DNA of 64,000 nucleotides from Sphingomonas sp. KR3-1 (GTDB lineage Bacteria > Pseudomonadota > Alphaproteobacteria > Sphingomonadales > Sphingomonadaceae), in contig NZ_JBDZDQ010000001.1 in assembly GCF_040049295.1 (NCBI RefSeq), positions 372,001 to 436,000 of the forward strand. The letters run 5' to 3'. Shown in pieces: positions 46,213-54,138 of the stretch. Position 1 is the stretch's first letter. Every line of letters begins with the position of its first letter. The translations under genes were made by a program, and so were the position numbers. Below the pieces are notes generated by a model, which was not told the DNA's origin, searched no databases, and saw only the letters and a list, made by a program, of their open reading frames with translations.

Positions 46213-49089
46213 ATGTTGAAGGTAAAGCTCGGGCGAGGCTTCTGGTCCGCCGGTGTCTCGCTCGCGGTGATCGCGGGCGCAACGGTCGCGGCGCCTGCAT
46301 TCGCGCAGGATGCGGCGCAGAACACCCCCGCCGATAGTGACGCCCAGACCGACAATACGATCATTGTTACCGGTTTCCGCGGCAGCCTTGCCCGCGCGCT
46401 CCAGTCGAAGCGCGAAGAGAATGGCTCGGTCGACCAGATCCTTGCCGAGGATATCGGCAAGTTCCCCGATCTCAACCTGTCCGAATCGATCCAGCGCGTC
46501 CCCGGCGTCGCCCTGGCGCGTGACGGCGGCGAAGGCCGCACCATCTCGGTGCGCGGCCTCGGGCCGCAGTTCACCCGCGTCCGCATCAACGGCATCGAAG
46601 CGCTGACCACCGCCGGCGGCGCCGATGCCAGCGGCGGCACCAACCGCACCCGCGGCTTCGATTTCAACGTCTTCGCATCGGACCTGTTCAACTCGATCAC
46701 CGTGCGCAAGACCGCGGATGCCTCCACCGAGGAAGGCTCGCTCGGCGCCACCGTCGATCTGCGCACCGCGCGTCCGTTCGACTACAAGGCCGGGCTGACG
46801 ATCGCCGCCTCTGCCCAGGCGAGCTACAACGACCTTGCCCAGAAGGCCAGCCCGCGCGCCGCGGGCATGATTTCGTGGCGCAACGCGGACGAGACCTTCG
46901 GCGTCCTCGCCTCTATCGCCTACACCAAGCGCAAGCTGATCGAGGAAGGCTATTCGACCGTGCGCTGGGCCAAGGGCTCGGCATTCGCCCCCGGTTTCGA
47001 GAGCGTGCTCGGCACCACCTGCGTCAACACCGGCGCCGGCGGCGCGAGCGGCACCACGGTGACGCCGGTCCCGCAGAACTGCGCCGACGCCAACGCCGCG
47101 CTCCACCCGCGCTTCCCGCGCTACGACTATTATATCGACAACCAGGAGCGCCTAGGCGCCACCGCATCGATCGAGTTCAAGCCGAGCGACAGCACCCATA
47201 TCGTCATCGACGGCCTCTATGCCGACTTCAAGGCGACCCGCGAGGAGCGCTACCTCGAGGCGCCGTCGTTCAGCGTCGCCGGCGCCTGCACCGCAGCCAC
47301 CCGCCCGACCAGCTGCGGCCTCGCCGATACCGACGTGACCGCGATGACGATCACCAACGGCATCATGACCAAGGGCACGTTCAACGATGTCGACCTGCGC
47401 GTCGAGGATCGCTTCGACGAGCTCGACACCAAGTTCAAGCAGATCACCTTCGACGGCACCCAGGAGTTCGGCGACTCGCTGAAGCTCAACATCCTCGCCG
47501 GCTGGTCCGAATCGAACCACACCAACCCGGTGCAGAACACGCTCACCTACGACCAGTATAATGTCGACAATTACAGCTTCGACTATACCAATGGCCGCGC
47601 CCCGACCTTCAACTTCGGCACCGCGCAATTGACCTCGCCCACCGCCTGGGTGCTCAGCCAGATCCGCCTGCGCGCGGCATCGGCCAAGAACACCTATGGC
47701 ACGGTTGCAGGCGCGCTGACCTGGAAGGCCACCGACGGCCTCGATTTCGAGGTCGGCGCCGGCTACAAGCGCTACAAGTACCAGACCACCGAGCTGCGCC
47801 GCTCGAACGGCACCACCGCCAACCTCGAGACGCAGATCCCGGCCGCCGTCGCCGCGATCCCGCTCGCCAACTACAGCCAGACCGTCTCGATCCTCGGCCA
47901 GAGCTTCCTCGCGCCGAACTATTTCGTCGCGGAATCGCTGCTCAGCCTGCGCGACCCGACCATCTATGGCGGCGCGTTCAAGCTCGGGCCGGAGCCGGCG
48001 CTCGGCAACAATTCGCAGATCGAGGAGAAGGACACGAGCGCCTATGCGCAGATGAACTTCAAGCATGATTTCGGCAGCTGGAAGATCCGCGGCAATGCGG
48101 GCCTGCGCTATGTCAGCACCGATCAGGCCTCGACCGGCTTCGGCTTTGTCGGCGGCACGCTGAACCAGGTGACCGCGGGCCAGAAATATGACGACTGGCT
48201 GCCGGCGGTGAACCTGGTGATCGAGCCGACCGACAAGCTCGTCCTTCGCCTCGCCGCCGCCAAGGTGATGGCGCGCCCGAACCTGTCGAACCTGACACCC
48301 GGCGTCTCGGTCTCGATCTCGGGCGCCAACCGCACCGTTACGGTGGGCAACCCCGCACTGCTGCCGTTCCGCGCCAAGACCTATGACGCCGCGCTCGAAT
48401 ATTATTTCGACTCCGGCTCGATCCTGTCGGTGGCGGTGTTCCAGAAGGACATCTCCACCTTCGTCCAGACGCAGAGCTACACCGGCGCCTTCACCGGCAA
48501 CCCCTTCGGCCTGCCGGACAGCCTGGCGACCGCCGCCTGCGGCGCCACCGCGAACTGCAGCCCGGCGCTCAACAACTGGACCTTCAGCTTCCCGGCAAAC
48601 ACGCCCGGCGGCAAGCTCCAGGGATTCGAAGTCAACTTCCAGATGCCGATGAAATTCCTGCCGGGCTTCCTCAAGAACACCGGCGTGCTGCTCAACTACA
48701 CGGGCGTGAAGTCGGACATCAAATATCTCAACTCGGCCGGCGTGGTGGTGGTCACCGCGCCGCTCACCAACCTGTCCAAGCGCTCGGCGAACGCCACGGT
48801 CTATTATGAGGACAAGGTGTTCAGCGCCCGCCTGTCGGGCGCCTATCGCAGCGACTATCTGACCACCGTTCCGGGCACCGAGGTCGGTACCACCGTCCAG
48901 GGCACGCACGGCGCGTTCAACCTCGACGCCTCGGCGCAGATCACCCTCACCGATCAGTTCAAGCTGACTTTCGAGGCGGTGAACCTCACCGACACCTATC
49001 AGGACCAATATATCGAGCCGGGCGACCTGATGTCGGTCTATCACCATACGGGCCGCGAGTTCCTCGCCGGCGTCCGCTTCAACTACTGA
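46213..49089 (+). CDS. TonB-dependent receptor 4, no STN domain
   Basis: The 958-residue receptor starts at an ATG preceded by GGGAG. It has a signal peptide (about 1-31, ending AFAQ), the plug start IIVTGFRGSLA (about 50-60), NLSESIQRVPGVALARDGGEGR in the plug, and a barrel ending GVRFNY. It follows DUF885 after 71 nt and closes the LamG operon, so it probably imports the products of those enzymes. No STN domain is present, so control is by the operon rather than by surface signalling. Confidence 0.92.
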   Translation: MLKVKLGRGFWSAGVSLAVIAGATVAAPAFAQDAAQNTPADSDAQTDNTIIVTGFRGSLARALQSKREENGSVDQILAEDIGKFPDLNLSESIQRVPGVALARDGGEGRTISVRGLGPQFTRVRINGIEALTTAGGADASGGTNRTRGFDFNVFASDLFNSITVRKTADASTEEGSLGATVDLRTARPFDYKAGLTIAASAQASYNDLAQKASPRAAGMISWRNADETFGVLASIAYTKRKLIEEGYSTVRWAKGSAFAPGFESVLGTTCVNTGAGGASGTTVTPVPQNCADANAALHPRFPRYDYYIDNQERLGATASIEFKPSDSTHIVIDGLYADFKATREERYLEAPSFSVAGACTAATRPTSCGLADTDVTAMTITNGIMTKGTFNDVDLRVEDRFDELDTKFKQITFDGTQEFGDSLKLNILAGWSESNHTNPVQNTLTYDQYNVDNYSFDYTNGRAPTFNFGTAQLTSPTAWVLSQIRLRAASAKNTYGTVAGALTWKATDGLDFEVGAGYKRYKYQTTELRRSNGTTANLETQIPAAVAAIPLANYSQTVSILGQSFLAPNYFVAESLLSLRDPTIYGGAFKLGPEPALGNNSQIEEKDTSAYAQMNFKHDFGSWKIRGNAGLRYVSTDQASTGFGFVGGTLNQVTAGQKYDDWLPAVNLVIEPTDKLVLRLAAAKVMARPNLSNLTPGVSVSISGANRTVTVGNPALLPFRAKTYDAALEYYFDSGSILSVAVFQKDISTFVQTQSYTGAFTGNPFGLPDSLATAACGATANCSPALNNWTFSFPANTPGGKLQGFEVNFQMPMKFLPGFLKNTGVLLNYTGVKSDIKYLNSAGVVVVTAPLTNLSKRSANATVYYEDKVFSARLSGAYRSDYLTTVPGTEVGTTVQGTHGAFNLDASAQITLTDQFKLTFEAVNLTDTYQDQYIEPGDLMSVYHHTGREFLAGVRFNY

Positions 49090-49112
49090 GCTTCGCCTCC
49101 GCGAACCCCTCT

Positions 49113-49147
49113 GGCCGCTGCGTCCCCCGACGCGGCGGCCATTTTCT
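49113..49147 (+). terminator. Intrinsic terminator after receptor 4
   Basis: GGCCGCTGCGTC (49113-49124) pairs with GACGCGGCGGCC (49129-49140) with one G-T wobble, followed by ATTTTCTT. It ends the LamG-DUF885-receptor transcript against the convergent DUF454 gene. Confidence 0.75.
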
Positions 49148-49551
49148 TATGGCCGCGCGCGCGGTGCCGGCCGGCTGAGGATGAACGCGGCGCAGGCGGC
49201 CATGACCAGCGCGACGATCAGGTCGACGGCGATCGTCGGCCGCGCCGTCCACCAGAACACCGCATAGCCGAACGCGATGCCCGAGCAGGCGAAGATCTTG
49301 GCCTTGCGCGGGATCGCCCCTTCCTCGCGCCAGGCGACCAGCGTCGGCCCGAAGCGCTTGTGGGTGAGCAGCCAGGTCTCGAGCCGCGGCGAGGAACGCG
49401 CAAAGCAACCCGCGGCGAGGATCAGGAAGATCGTGGTCGGCATCAGCGGCAGCAGCGCGCCGATGAACCCCAGCGCCACGAAGAACAGCCCGAGCGCGAT
49501 CCACAGCGGCCGCGTCAGCCGGCTGCCCGGCCTGTCCTGCCCCTCATCCAT
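49147..49551 (-). CDS. DUF454 (YbaN-like) inner-membrane protein
   Basis: The 134-residue protein has three hydrophobic segments and the family core LPLMPTTIFLILAAGCFARSSP followed by LLTHKRFGPTLVAW (both within residues 34-72), which is the DUF454/YbaN pattern. The function of the family is not established. It is transcribed toward the receptor 4 terminator. Confidence 0.8.
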   Translation of the reverse strand: MDEGQDRPGSRLTRPLWIALGLFFVALGFIGALLPLMPTTIFLILAAGCFARSSPRLETWLLTHKRFGPTLVAWREEGAIPRKAKIFACSGIAFGYAVFWWTARPTIAVDLIVALVMAACAAFILSRPAPRARP

Positions 49552-49640
49552 GCGGCGCGTGCGTCATTCTGGCCCTCGAAAGCTGCGAATGATTAGCAAT
49601 ATCCAAGGAGATAGGAGGAAGCAATCGCTCGGGACCGCTT

Positions 49641-49726
49641 TGGTACGGGTGGTCGGACTCGAACCGACATGTTGTTGCCAACGGCGGATTTTGAGTCCGC
49701 TGCGTCTACCATTCCGCCACACCCGC
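49641..49726 (-). tRNA. tRNA-Leu(CAA)
   Basis: The minus strand folds into a class II tRNA: acceptor GCGGGTG paired with CACCCGT, D-arm with GGTAGACGC, anticodon stem GCGGA/TCCGC with loop CTCAAAA and anticodon CAA at 49693-49691, a variable arm, the T-loop TTCGAGTCC, and an encoded CCA end. Length 86 including CCA fits leucine tRNAs. Confidence 0.95.
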
Positions 49727-49799
49727 ATGCCGTTCCGGCACGGGGCCAGCATCGACGAAGCGCCGCTATACGTAGGGCTTCGTCAGATTTCCAGCGGGT

Positions 49800-50462
49800 T
49801 CAGCAGGGTTCGCCAAGCGGCCCTGCAAGCGCGGGGAAATCGGGGCGGTTCGACGTCGGAGCCGGCAAGTCGATCACGGCGCTTTCGATCCGCTCGTAGA
49901 CCATGAGTTCCGAAAGCACGACGCCGTTCACCCGCAGCGCAATCTGGCCGGAATCGTATCGTCCAGTCATGATTTTCTCGCTCAGCGTCGCCAAGCGGGC
50001 ACGCGTCCCGGACGTCAACGTGACCCGCAGGACCGGATTGTCCACGATATTCAGCGCGGGCTCCGTGCGGGCGACCGTCTCGCGACATAGCCGCAGCGCG
50101 CCGATCCACACGCCCTGCCGCATGGGAAGGATTGCCTGCTCGAAGATGCGTTCGGCCTCGGAGATTGCGGCGTCGAAGCGCGCGATCTCCACATTCCGGC
50201 GCTTAGCGCCGCATCGCAGGTGCAGGCGCATCTCCTCCACGATGTCACGCTCCGCTTTCGCACCCCACACTTGCAGGGCGGACCAGCTGAGTCGGAAATA
50301 GCGCTGATCGCGCCGCGCAAATTCGTCCTCGTTGTGCTGCGATTTTCCGGAACAATATTCGACGCGGAACAGCGCCCGGGAGGCAACCGTGAGCGCCGGC
50401 TCCAGGGTGGGTGGCAGCGCGAGTTCGCGGTCGGTCGCGAGGATCAGGGCGAGCGCCAGCAT
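49800..50462 (-). CDS. Hypothetical exported protein
   Basis: The 220-residue protein starts four bases after the ComM stop, so it is probably co-transcribed with it. It has a weak hydrophobic start (MLALALILATD) that could be a signal peptide, two cysteines in the middle region and mixed alpha/beta character, and no motif I recognise. Base composition is a little lower in GC than the neighbours, which with its position beside a tRNA gene hints at a less conserved or acquired gene. Confidence 0.55.
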   Translation of the reverse strand: MLALALILATDRELALPPTLEPALTVASRALFRVEYCSGKSQHNEDEFARRDQRYFRLSWSALQVWGAKAERDIVEEMRLHLRCGAKRRNVEIARFDAAISEAERIFEQAILPMRQGVWIGALRLCRETVARTEPALNIVDNPVLRVTLTSGTRARLATLSEKIMTGRYDSGQIALRVNGVVLSELMVYERIESAVIDLPAPTSNRPDFPALAGPLGEPC

Positions 50463-50466
50463 ACCC

Positions 50467-51975
50467 TCAACTCCGCGGCGCCTGCCGCCGATAGCTCAGC
50501 GCCTCGGCCACATGGATGCGCCCCACCCCCTCAGCCCCCGCCAGGTCGGCGATCGTCCGTGCCACCCTCAGCACCCGCGTATAGCCGCGCGCCGACAGCC
50601 GCATCGTCTCCGCCGCCTGGGCGAGCAGCTTGCGCCCCGCCTCGTCCGGCGTGGCACACTCCATCAGCACATCGCCCTCCGCCTCGGCATTGGTCCGCAC
50701 CGCCACCTCGCGGTACCGCCCCGCCTGCACCGCCCGCGCCTCCGCCACCCGCGCCGCGACGTCTGCCGATCCCTCCGCCGGCCGGTCGAGCACCAGGTCC
50801 GCCGCGGTCACCGGCTGGACCTCGACATGCAGGTCGATCCGGTCGAGCAGCGGCCCCGAGACCTTGGCCTGGTAGTCCGCGGCACATCTCGGCGCCCGCG
50901 CGCACGCCAAAGCCGGATCGCTCAGATGCCCGCAGCGGCAAGGGTTCATCGCCGCAACCAGCTGCACCCGCGCCGGAAAGGTCACGTGCGCATTGGCCCG
51001 CGCCACGCTCACCACCCCCGCCTCGATCGGCTGCCTGAGCGAATCGAGCACCGCGCGCTGGAATTCGGGCAGCTCGTCGAGGAACAGCACGCCGAGATGC
51101 GCCAGGCTCACCTCGCCTGGCTTGACCTTGAGCCCGCCCCCGGTCAGCGCCGCCATCGAGGCGCTGTGGTGGGGGCTGCGGAACGGCCGTGCCCGGGTCA
51201 GCCGCCCGCCGTTCAGCGTCCCCGCCACCGAGGCGACCATCGAAACCTCCAGCGCCTCGGCCGCGTCGAGCGGCGGCAATATCCCCGGCAGGCACGAGGC
51301 AAGCAGCGACTTGCCCGCGCCCGGCGGCCCGCACATCAGCAGATTGTGCCCGCCCGCCGCGGCGATCTCGAGCGCGCGCCGCGCCGTCTCCTGCCCCTTG
51401 ACCTGGGCGAGGTCGGGCCCGGCGACCGGCGCCTCGACTTCGCCCGCCGCGGCGGCGGGGAGCAGCTGGTTGCCCTTGAAGTGGTTGAGCAGCGCGATCA
51501 GGTCGGGCGCGGCGACGACTTCCACCTGTCCGGCCCAGGCCGCCTCGGCGCCCTGCGCGGCGGGGCAGACCAGCCCCTTGCCGATCTCCGCGGCGTGGAG
51601 CGCGGCGAGCAGCACGCCGGGGCTCGGCGCGATCCGCCCGTCCAGCGCCAGTTCGCCGACCACGACATAGCCCGCCAGCGTCTCGGCATCGACCACGCCC
51701 ATCGCGCCGAGCAGCGCCAGCGCCACCGCCAGGTCGAAATGCGATCCTTCCTTGGGCAGGTCGGCGGGCGAGAGGTTGAGGATGATGTGCTTGGGCGGCA
51801 GCGCCAGCCCGATCGCGGCCATCGCGGCACGCACCCGCTCGCGGCTCTCCGCCACCGCCTTGTCGGGCAGGCCGACGACGACGAACTTGGGCAGCCCGGC
51901 GACGAGGTTGCACTGCACCTCCACCGCGCGCGCCTCGAGCCCCAGATAGGCAACCGTCGAAACGCTCGCGACCAA
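50467..51975 (-). CDS. comM: ComM/YifB-type AAA+ ATPase, Mg-chelatase subunit D/I family
   Basis: The TTG at 51975 with GGGGGAGGG upstream gives 502 residues (E. coli YifB has 506) starting VASVSTVAYLGLEARAVEVQ, the family's standard N-terminus. An N-terminal Lon-protease-like domain (GELALDGRIAPSPGVL, about 107-121) precedes the AAA+ core with Walker A GPPGAGKS (216-223), Walker B VLFLDELPEF and a cysteine cluster MNPCRCGH. ComM is known as a hexameric branch-migration helicase that helps integrate incoming DNA during transformation. Confidence 0.9.
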   Translation of the reverse strand: MVASVSTVAYLGLEARAVEVQCNLVAGLPKFVVVGLPDKAVAESRERVRAAMAAIGLALPPKHIILNLSPADLPKEGSHFDLAVALALLGAMGVVDAETLAGYVVVGELALDGRIAPSPGVLLAALHAAEIGKGLVCPAAQGAEAAWAGQVEVVAAPDLIALLNHFKGNQLLPAAAAGEVEAPVAGPDLAQVKGQETARRALEIAAAGGHNLLMCGPPGAGKSLLASCLPGILPPLDAAEALEVSMVASVAGTLNGGRLTRARPFRSPHHSASMAALTGGGLKVKPGEVSLAHLGVLFLDELPEFQRAVLDSLRQPIEAGVVSVARANAHVTFPARVQLVAAMNPCRCGHLSDPALACARAPRCAADYQAKVSGPLLDRIDLHVEVQPVTAADLVLDRPAEGSADVAARVAEARAVQAGRYREVAVRTNAEAEGDVLMECATPDEAGRKLLAQAAETMRLSARGYTRVLRVARTIADLAGAEGVGRIHVAEALSYRRQAPRS

Positions 51976-52103
51976 GCCTGCGCCCTCCCCCAAGAGCCGC
52001 CGACGATAGCGGGCCTTTCCTCCGGTGCGGGCGGGGATGCCACCGTTATGGAGCAAGTGCCCCGCGCATTGCGGGAAGGCCCCGCCCGCCTTAGCCTGCC
52101 GCC

Positions 52104-52823
52104 ATGCGCCGCTCGCTCACGCCCGCCCATCGCAGCGCCTCGGCCCTGGCCGCGGCAGGCGCGCTGGTGCTGGTCTTCCTGCTGCTGCGCAGCGGGCTGG
52201 CGGTGATGCTGTCGCCGGCGGCGCAGGAACGCCCGCTCCCCGTCGACTTCGTCGCGCTGCCGCCGCCGGCGCTGCCCAAGGTCGTGCCCAGCCCGATCCC
52301 GCCCAGAGCGCATCGCCTCGATCCCGGCGCGCCGGCGCCGCTCCCGGCCCCACATGAGGCGCCCACCGCCACGCTCGCGCCGCTCGCTCCCGCCGCACCG
52401 GTCAGCGCACCGGTAGCCGGACCCGGCGGCAGCGGTGTCGGCACGGCCCAGGGCAGCGGCGGCACCGGCGCGGGTGGCATCGGCGGCGGCTCCGGCAGCG
52501 GAATCCCCGCGCCCGCCCCGCCCAGGCCGCGGCTGGTGCCCCCCGATTGGGTGCGCAAGCCCAGCCCGGAAGACCTGCGCCGCCTCAACCCGCCCGGCGC
52601 GCAGGCGATGAACCAGAGCGGCGACGTGGTCCTCGCCTGCCATGTCCTGGCGACCAGGCGCGCCGATCGCTGCCGCGTGGTCCGCGAGACGCCGCGCGGC
52701 TATTTCTTCGGCGCCGCCGCGCTCGATGCCTCGCGGGACTTCCGGATCAACCCGCCGATGCGCGGCGACGCCGTCGATCCCGATGCCTGGGTGGTGATCC
52801 CGGTGCATTTCGCCAACGATTGA
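52104..52823 (+). CDS. TonB-like protein with proline/glycine-rich linker
   Basis: The 239-residue protein has one N-terminal membrane helix (about 13-35), a proline-rich stretch (about 45-100), a glycine-rich stretch (about 104-132) and a C-terminal domain of about 85 residues (QSGDVVLACHVLATRRADRC and FRINPPMRGD) that resembles TonB C-terminal or energy-transducer domains. It could link the inner membrane to outer-membrane receptors, but no ExbB/ExbD gene is nearby and the C-terminus is divergent. Confidence 0.55.
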   Translation: MRRSLTPAHRSASALAAAGALVLVFLLLRSGLAVMLSPAAQERPLPVDFVALPPPALPKVVPSPIPPRAHRLDPGAPAPLPAPHEAPTATLAPLAPAAPVSAPVAGPGGSGVGTAQGSGGTGAGGIGGGSGSGIPAPAPPRPRLVPPDWVRKPSPEDLRRLNPPGAQAMNQSGDVVLACHVLATRRADRCRVVRETPRGYFFGAAALDASRDFRINPPMRGDAVDPDAWVVIPVHFAND

Positions 52824-52881
52824 ACTCGTCCCGCCGCAACACCGTCTTGCACGGGCAACACACGCTTCCCACTTCTCCAAC

Positions 52882-53205
52882 ATGGCACACACGCGCAGCC
52901 CGCTGGTCCGCACGGTCCTGGTGATGACGGGGTTCTTCCTGATCGCCCTATCGCCGGTCGTCGGCATCCTGCCCGGGCCGGGCGGGATCTTCGTGTTCGC
53001 CGGCGGCCTGGTGCTCCTCCTCCAGAACGCGCAATGGGCCCAGCGCGCCTTTGCCCGGATGAAGCGGCGCTGGCCGCGATTCGGCCACTATGCCGATATG
53101 GCGCTGCGCCGCAGCAGCGCGCGGCGGCGCCGTCTGCGCGAAAAGGAGGCGAAAATTGCCCGCGCAGAGGCCGAACTGCTCGGTTTGGGGCACACAACGC
53201 GTTGA
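52882..53205 (+). CDS. Small PGPGW-type membrane protein
   Basis: The 107-residue protein has one or two hydrophobic segments around VVGILPGPGGIFVFAGGLVLL (residues about 26-46, motif PGPG) and a strongly basic C-terminal tail. It resembles the short PGPGW membrane proteins of unknown function. It lies just before rpmH on the same strand. Confidence 0.55.
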   Translation: MAHTRSPLVRTVLVMTGFFLIALSPVVGILPGPGGIFVFAGGLVLLLQNAQWAQRAFARMKRRWPRFGHYADMALRRSSARRRRLREKEAKIARAEAELLGLGHTTR

Positions 53206-53292
53206 CTCGCGCACAACGTCCCACTATGGGCACCCGACACGCGGCCGCCCCTGTGGTGGCCCTTTTACGTTCTAGATACTTGAGGATGAGCG

Positions 53293-53427
53293 ATGAAGCG
53301 GACCTTTCAGCCGAGCAACCTGGTGCGTGCGCGCCGGCACGGCTTCCGCAGCCGCATGGCGACCCCGGGCGGCCGCAACGTGATCCGTGCCCGCCGCGCC
53401 CGCGGCCGCAACAAGCTGTCGGCCTGA
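53293..53427 (+). CDS. rpmH: 50S ribosomal protein L34
   Basis: The 44-codon frame [20 protein letters not shown] to the end KLSA is an unmistakable L34. GAGG lies seven to eight bases before its ATG. As in most bacteria it precedes rnpA; here the two overlap. Confidence 0.97.
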   Translation: MKRTFQPSNLVRARRHGFRSRMATPGGRNVIRARRARGRNKLSA

Positions 53428-53765
53428 ACCCGACCGCCGTTGCGCGGCTTACGCAGCGCAAGGATTATCTCGCAGCAAATGCAGGCAAGCGGGCTCCCAT
53501 GCCCGGCTTTGTCCTGATCGTGCGTGCGCGTGACGATGCCGATCCGTTGATGCGGGTCGGCATTACCGTATCCAAGAAAGTCGGCAATGCGGTGATCCGC
53601 AACCGGATGAAGCGCCGCTTCCGCGCGCTCGTCCGCGAAGTGCTGCCCGACGCGGGCGTGCCCGGCGCCGATCACGTGCTGATCGGCCGCAACAGCGGCA
53701 TCGAGCGCCCGTTCGACGATCTCAAGGCCGAGCTGGTCAAGGCGCTGGGGAAGGTCAAGCGGTGA
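53424..53765 (+). CDS. rnpA: Ribonuclease P protein component
   Basis: The core ([38 protein letters not shown]) is RnpA, the protein that helps RNase P RNA mature tRNA 5-prime ends. The start is a problem: no ATG, GTG or TTG in this frame lies between the L34 stop and the conserved core. The choices are a CTG at 53424 overlapping the rpmH stop (113 residues, family-like length) or an ATG at 53286, seven bases before the rpmH start, which would make a 159-residue protein containing the whole of rpmH in another frame. I use the CTG with low certainty about the start. Confidence 0.9.
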   Translation: MNPTAVARLTQRKDYLAANAGKRAPMPGFVLIVRARDDADPLMRVGITVSKKVGNAVIRNRMKRRFRALVREVLPDAGVPGADHVLIGRNSGIERPFDDLKAELVKALGKVKR

Positions 53766-53798
53766 TGCGGTGCATCCTGACGCGCCACTCTTTCTCCC

Positions 53799-53888
53799 CG
53801 GCGAAGGCCGGGGCCCAGCCCAGATCACATGACACGCGCGGCAGCGCGTCTGGGATTGAGAGCCGAGTCTGGGCCCCGGCCTTCGCCG
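53799..53888. repeat. Inverted repeat between rnpA and yidD
   Basis: A 20-base arm at 53799-53818 (CGGCGAAGGCCGGGGCCCAG) is perfectly complementary to 53869-53888, with an inner GCGCG-containing loop of 50 bases. This palindrome type is familiar from intergenic regions of sphingomonads and behaves like a REP element. Confidence 0.75.
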
Positions 53889-53904
53889 CAGAAAGGATTT
53901 GGGC

Positions 53905-54117
53905 ATGATGGCGAAGCTCCTCATCCTGCTCGCCCGTGCCTGGCAGGTCGGCCCCTCCGTCATCCTGCCGCCCAGCTGCCGCTACCAACCCAGCTGTTCG
54001 GCCTATGCAATCGAGGCGCTTCGCCGCTATGGGGCTGTCAAAGGCAGTTGGCTCGCCGTCCGGCGGATCGCCCGCTGCCACCCATGGGGCGGCCACGGCT
54101 ACGACCCAGTGCCATAA
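53905..54117 (+). CDS. yidD: Membrane protein insertion efficiency factor YidD
   Basis: The ATG at 53905 with GAAAGG eight bases upstream gives 70 residues. The family core CRYQPSCSAYAIEALRRYG with its paired cysteines (about 27-45) and RIARCHPWGGHGYDPVP at the end are clear. YidD assists YidC-mediated membrane insertion. Confidence 0.95.
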   Translation: MMAKLLILLARAWQVGPSVILPPSCRYQPSCSAYAIEALRRYGAVKGSWLAVRRIARCHPWGGHGYDPVP

Positions 54118-54138
54118 GTTTTTCCGGGGAATCGGTAC

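Noticed and set aside
52104-52823. Calling the Pro/Gly-rich protein TonB
   Set aside because: The C-terminal domain is divergent and no exbB or exbD lies nearby, so only a TonB-like label is justified.
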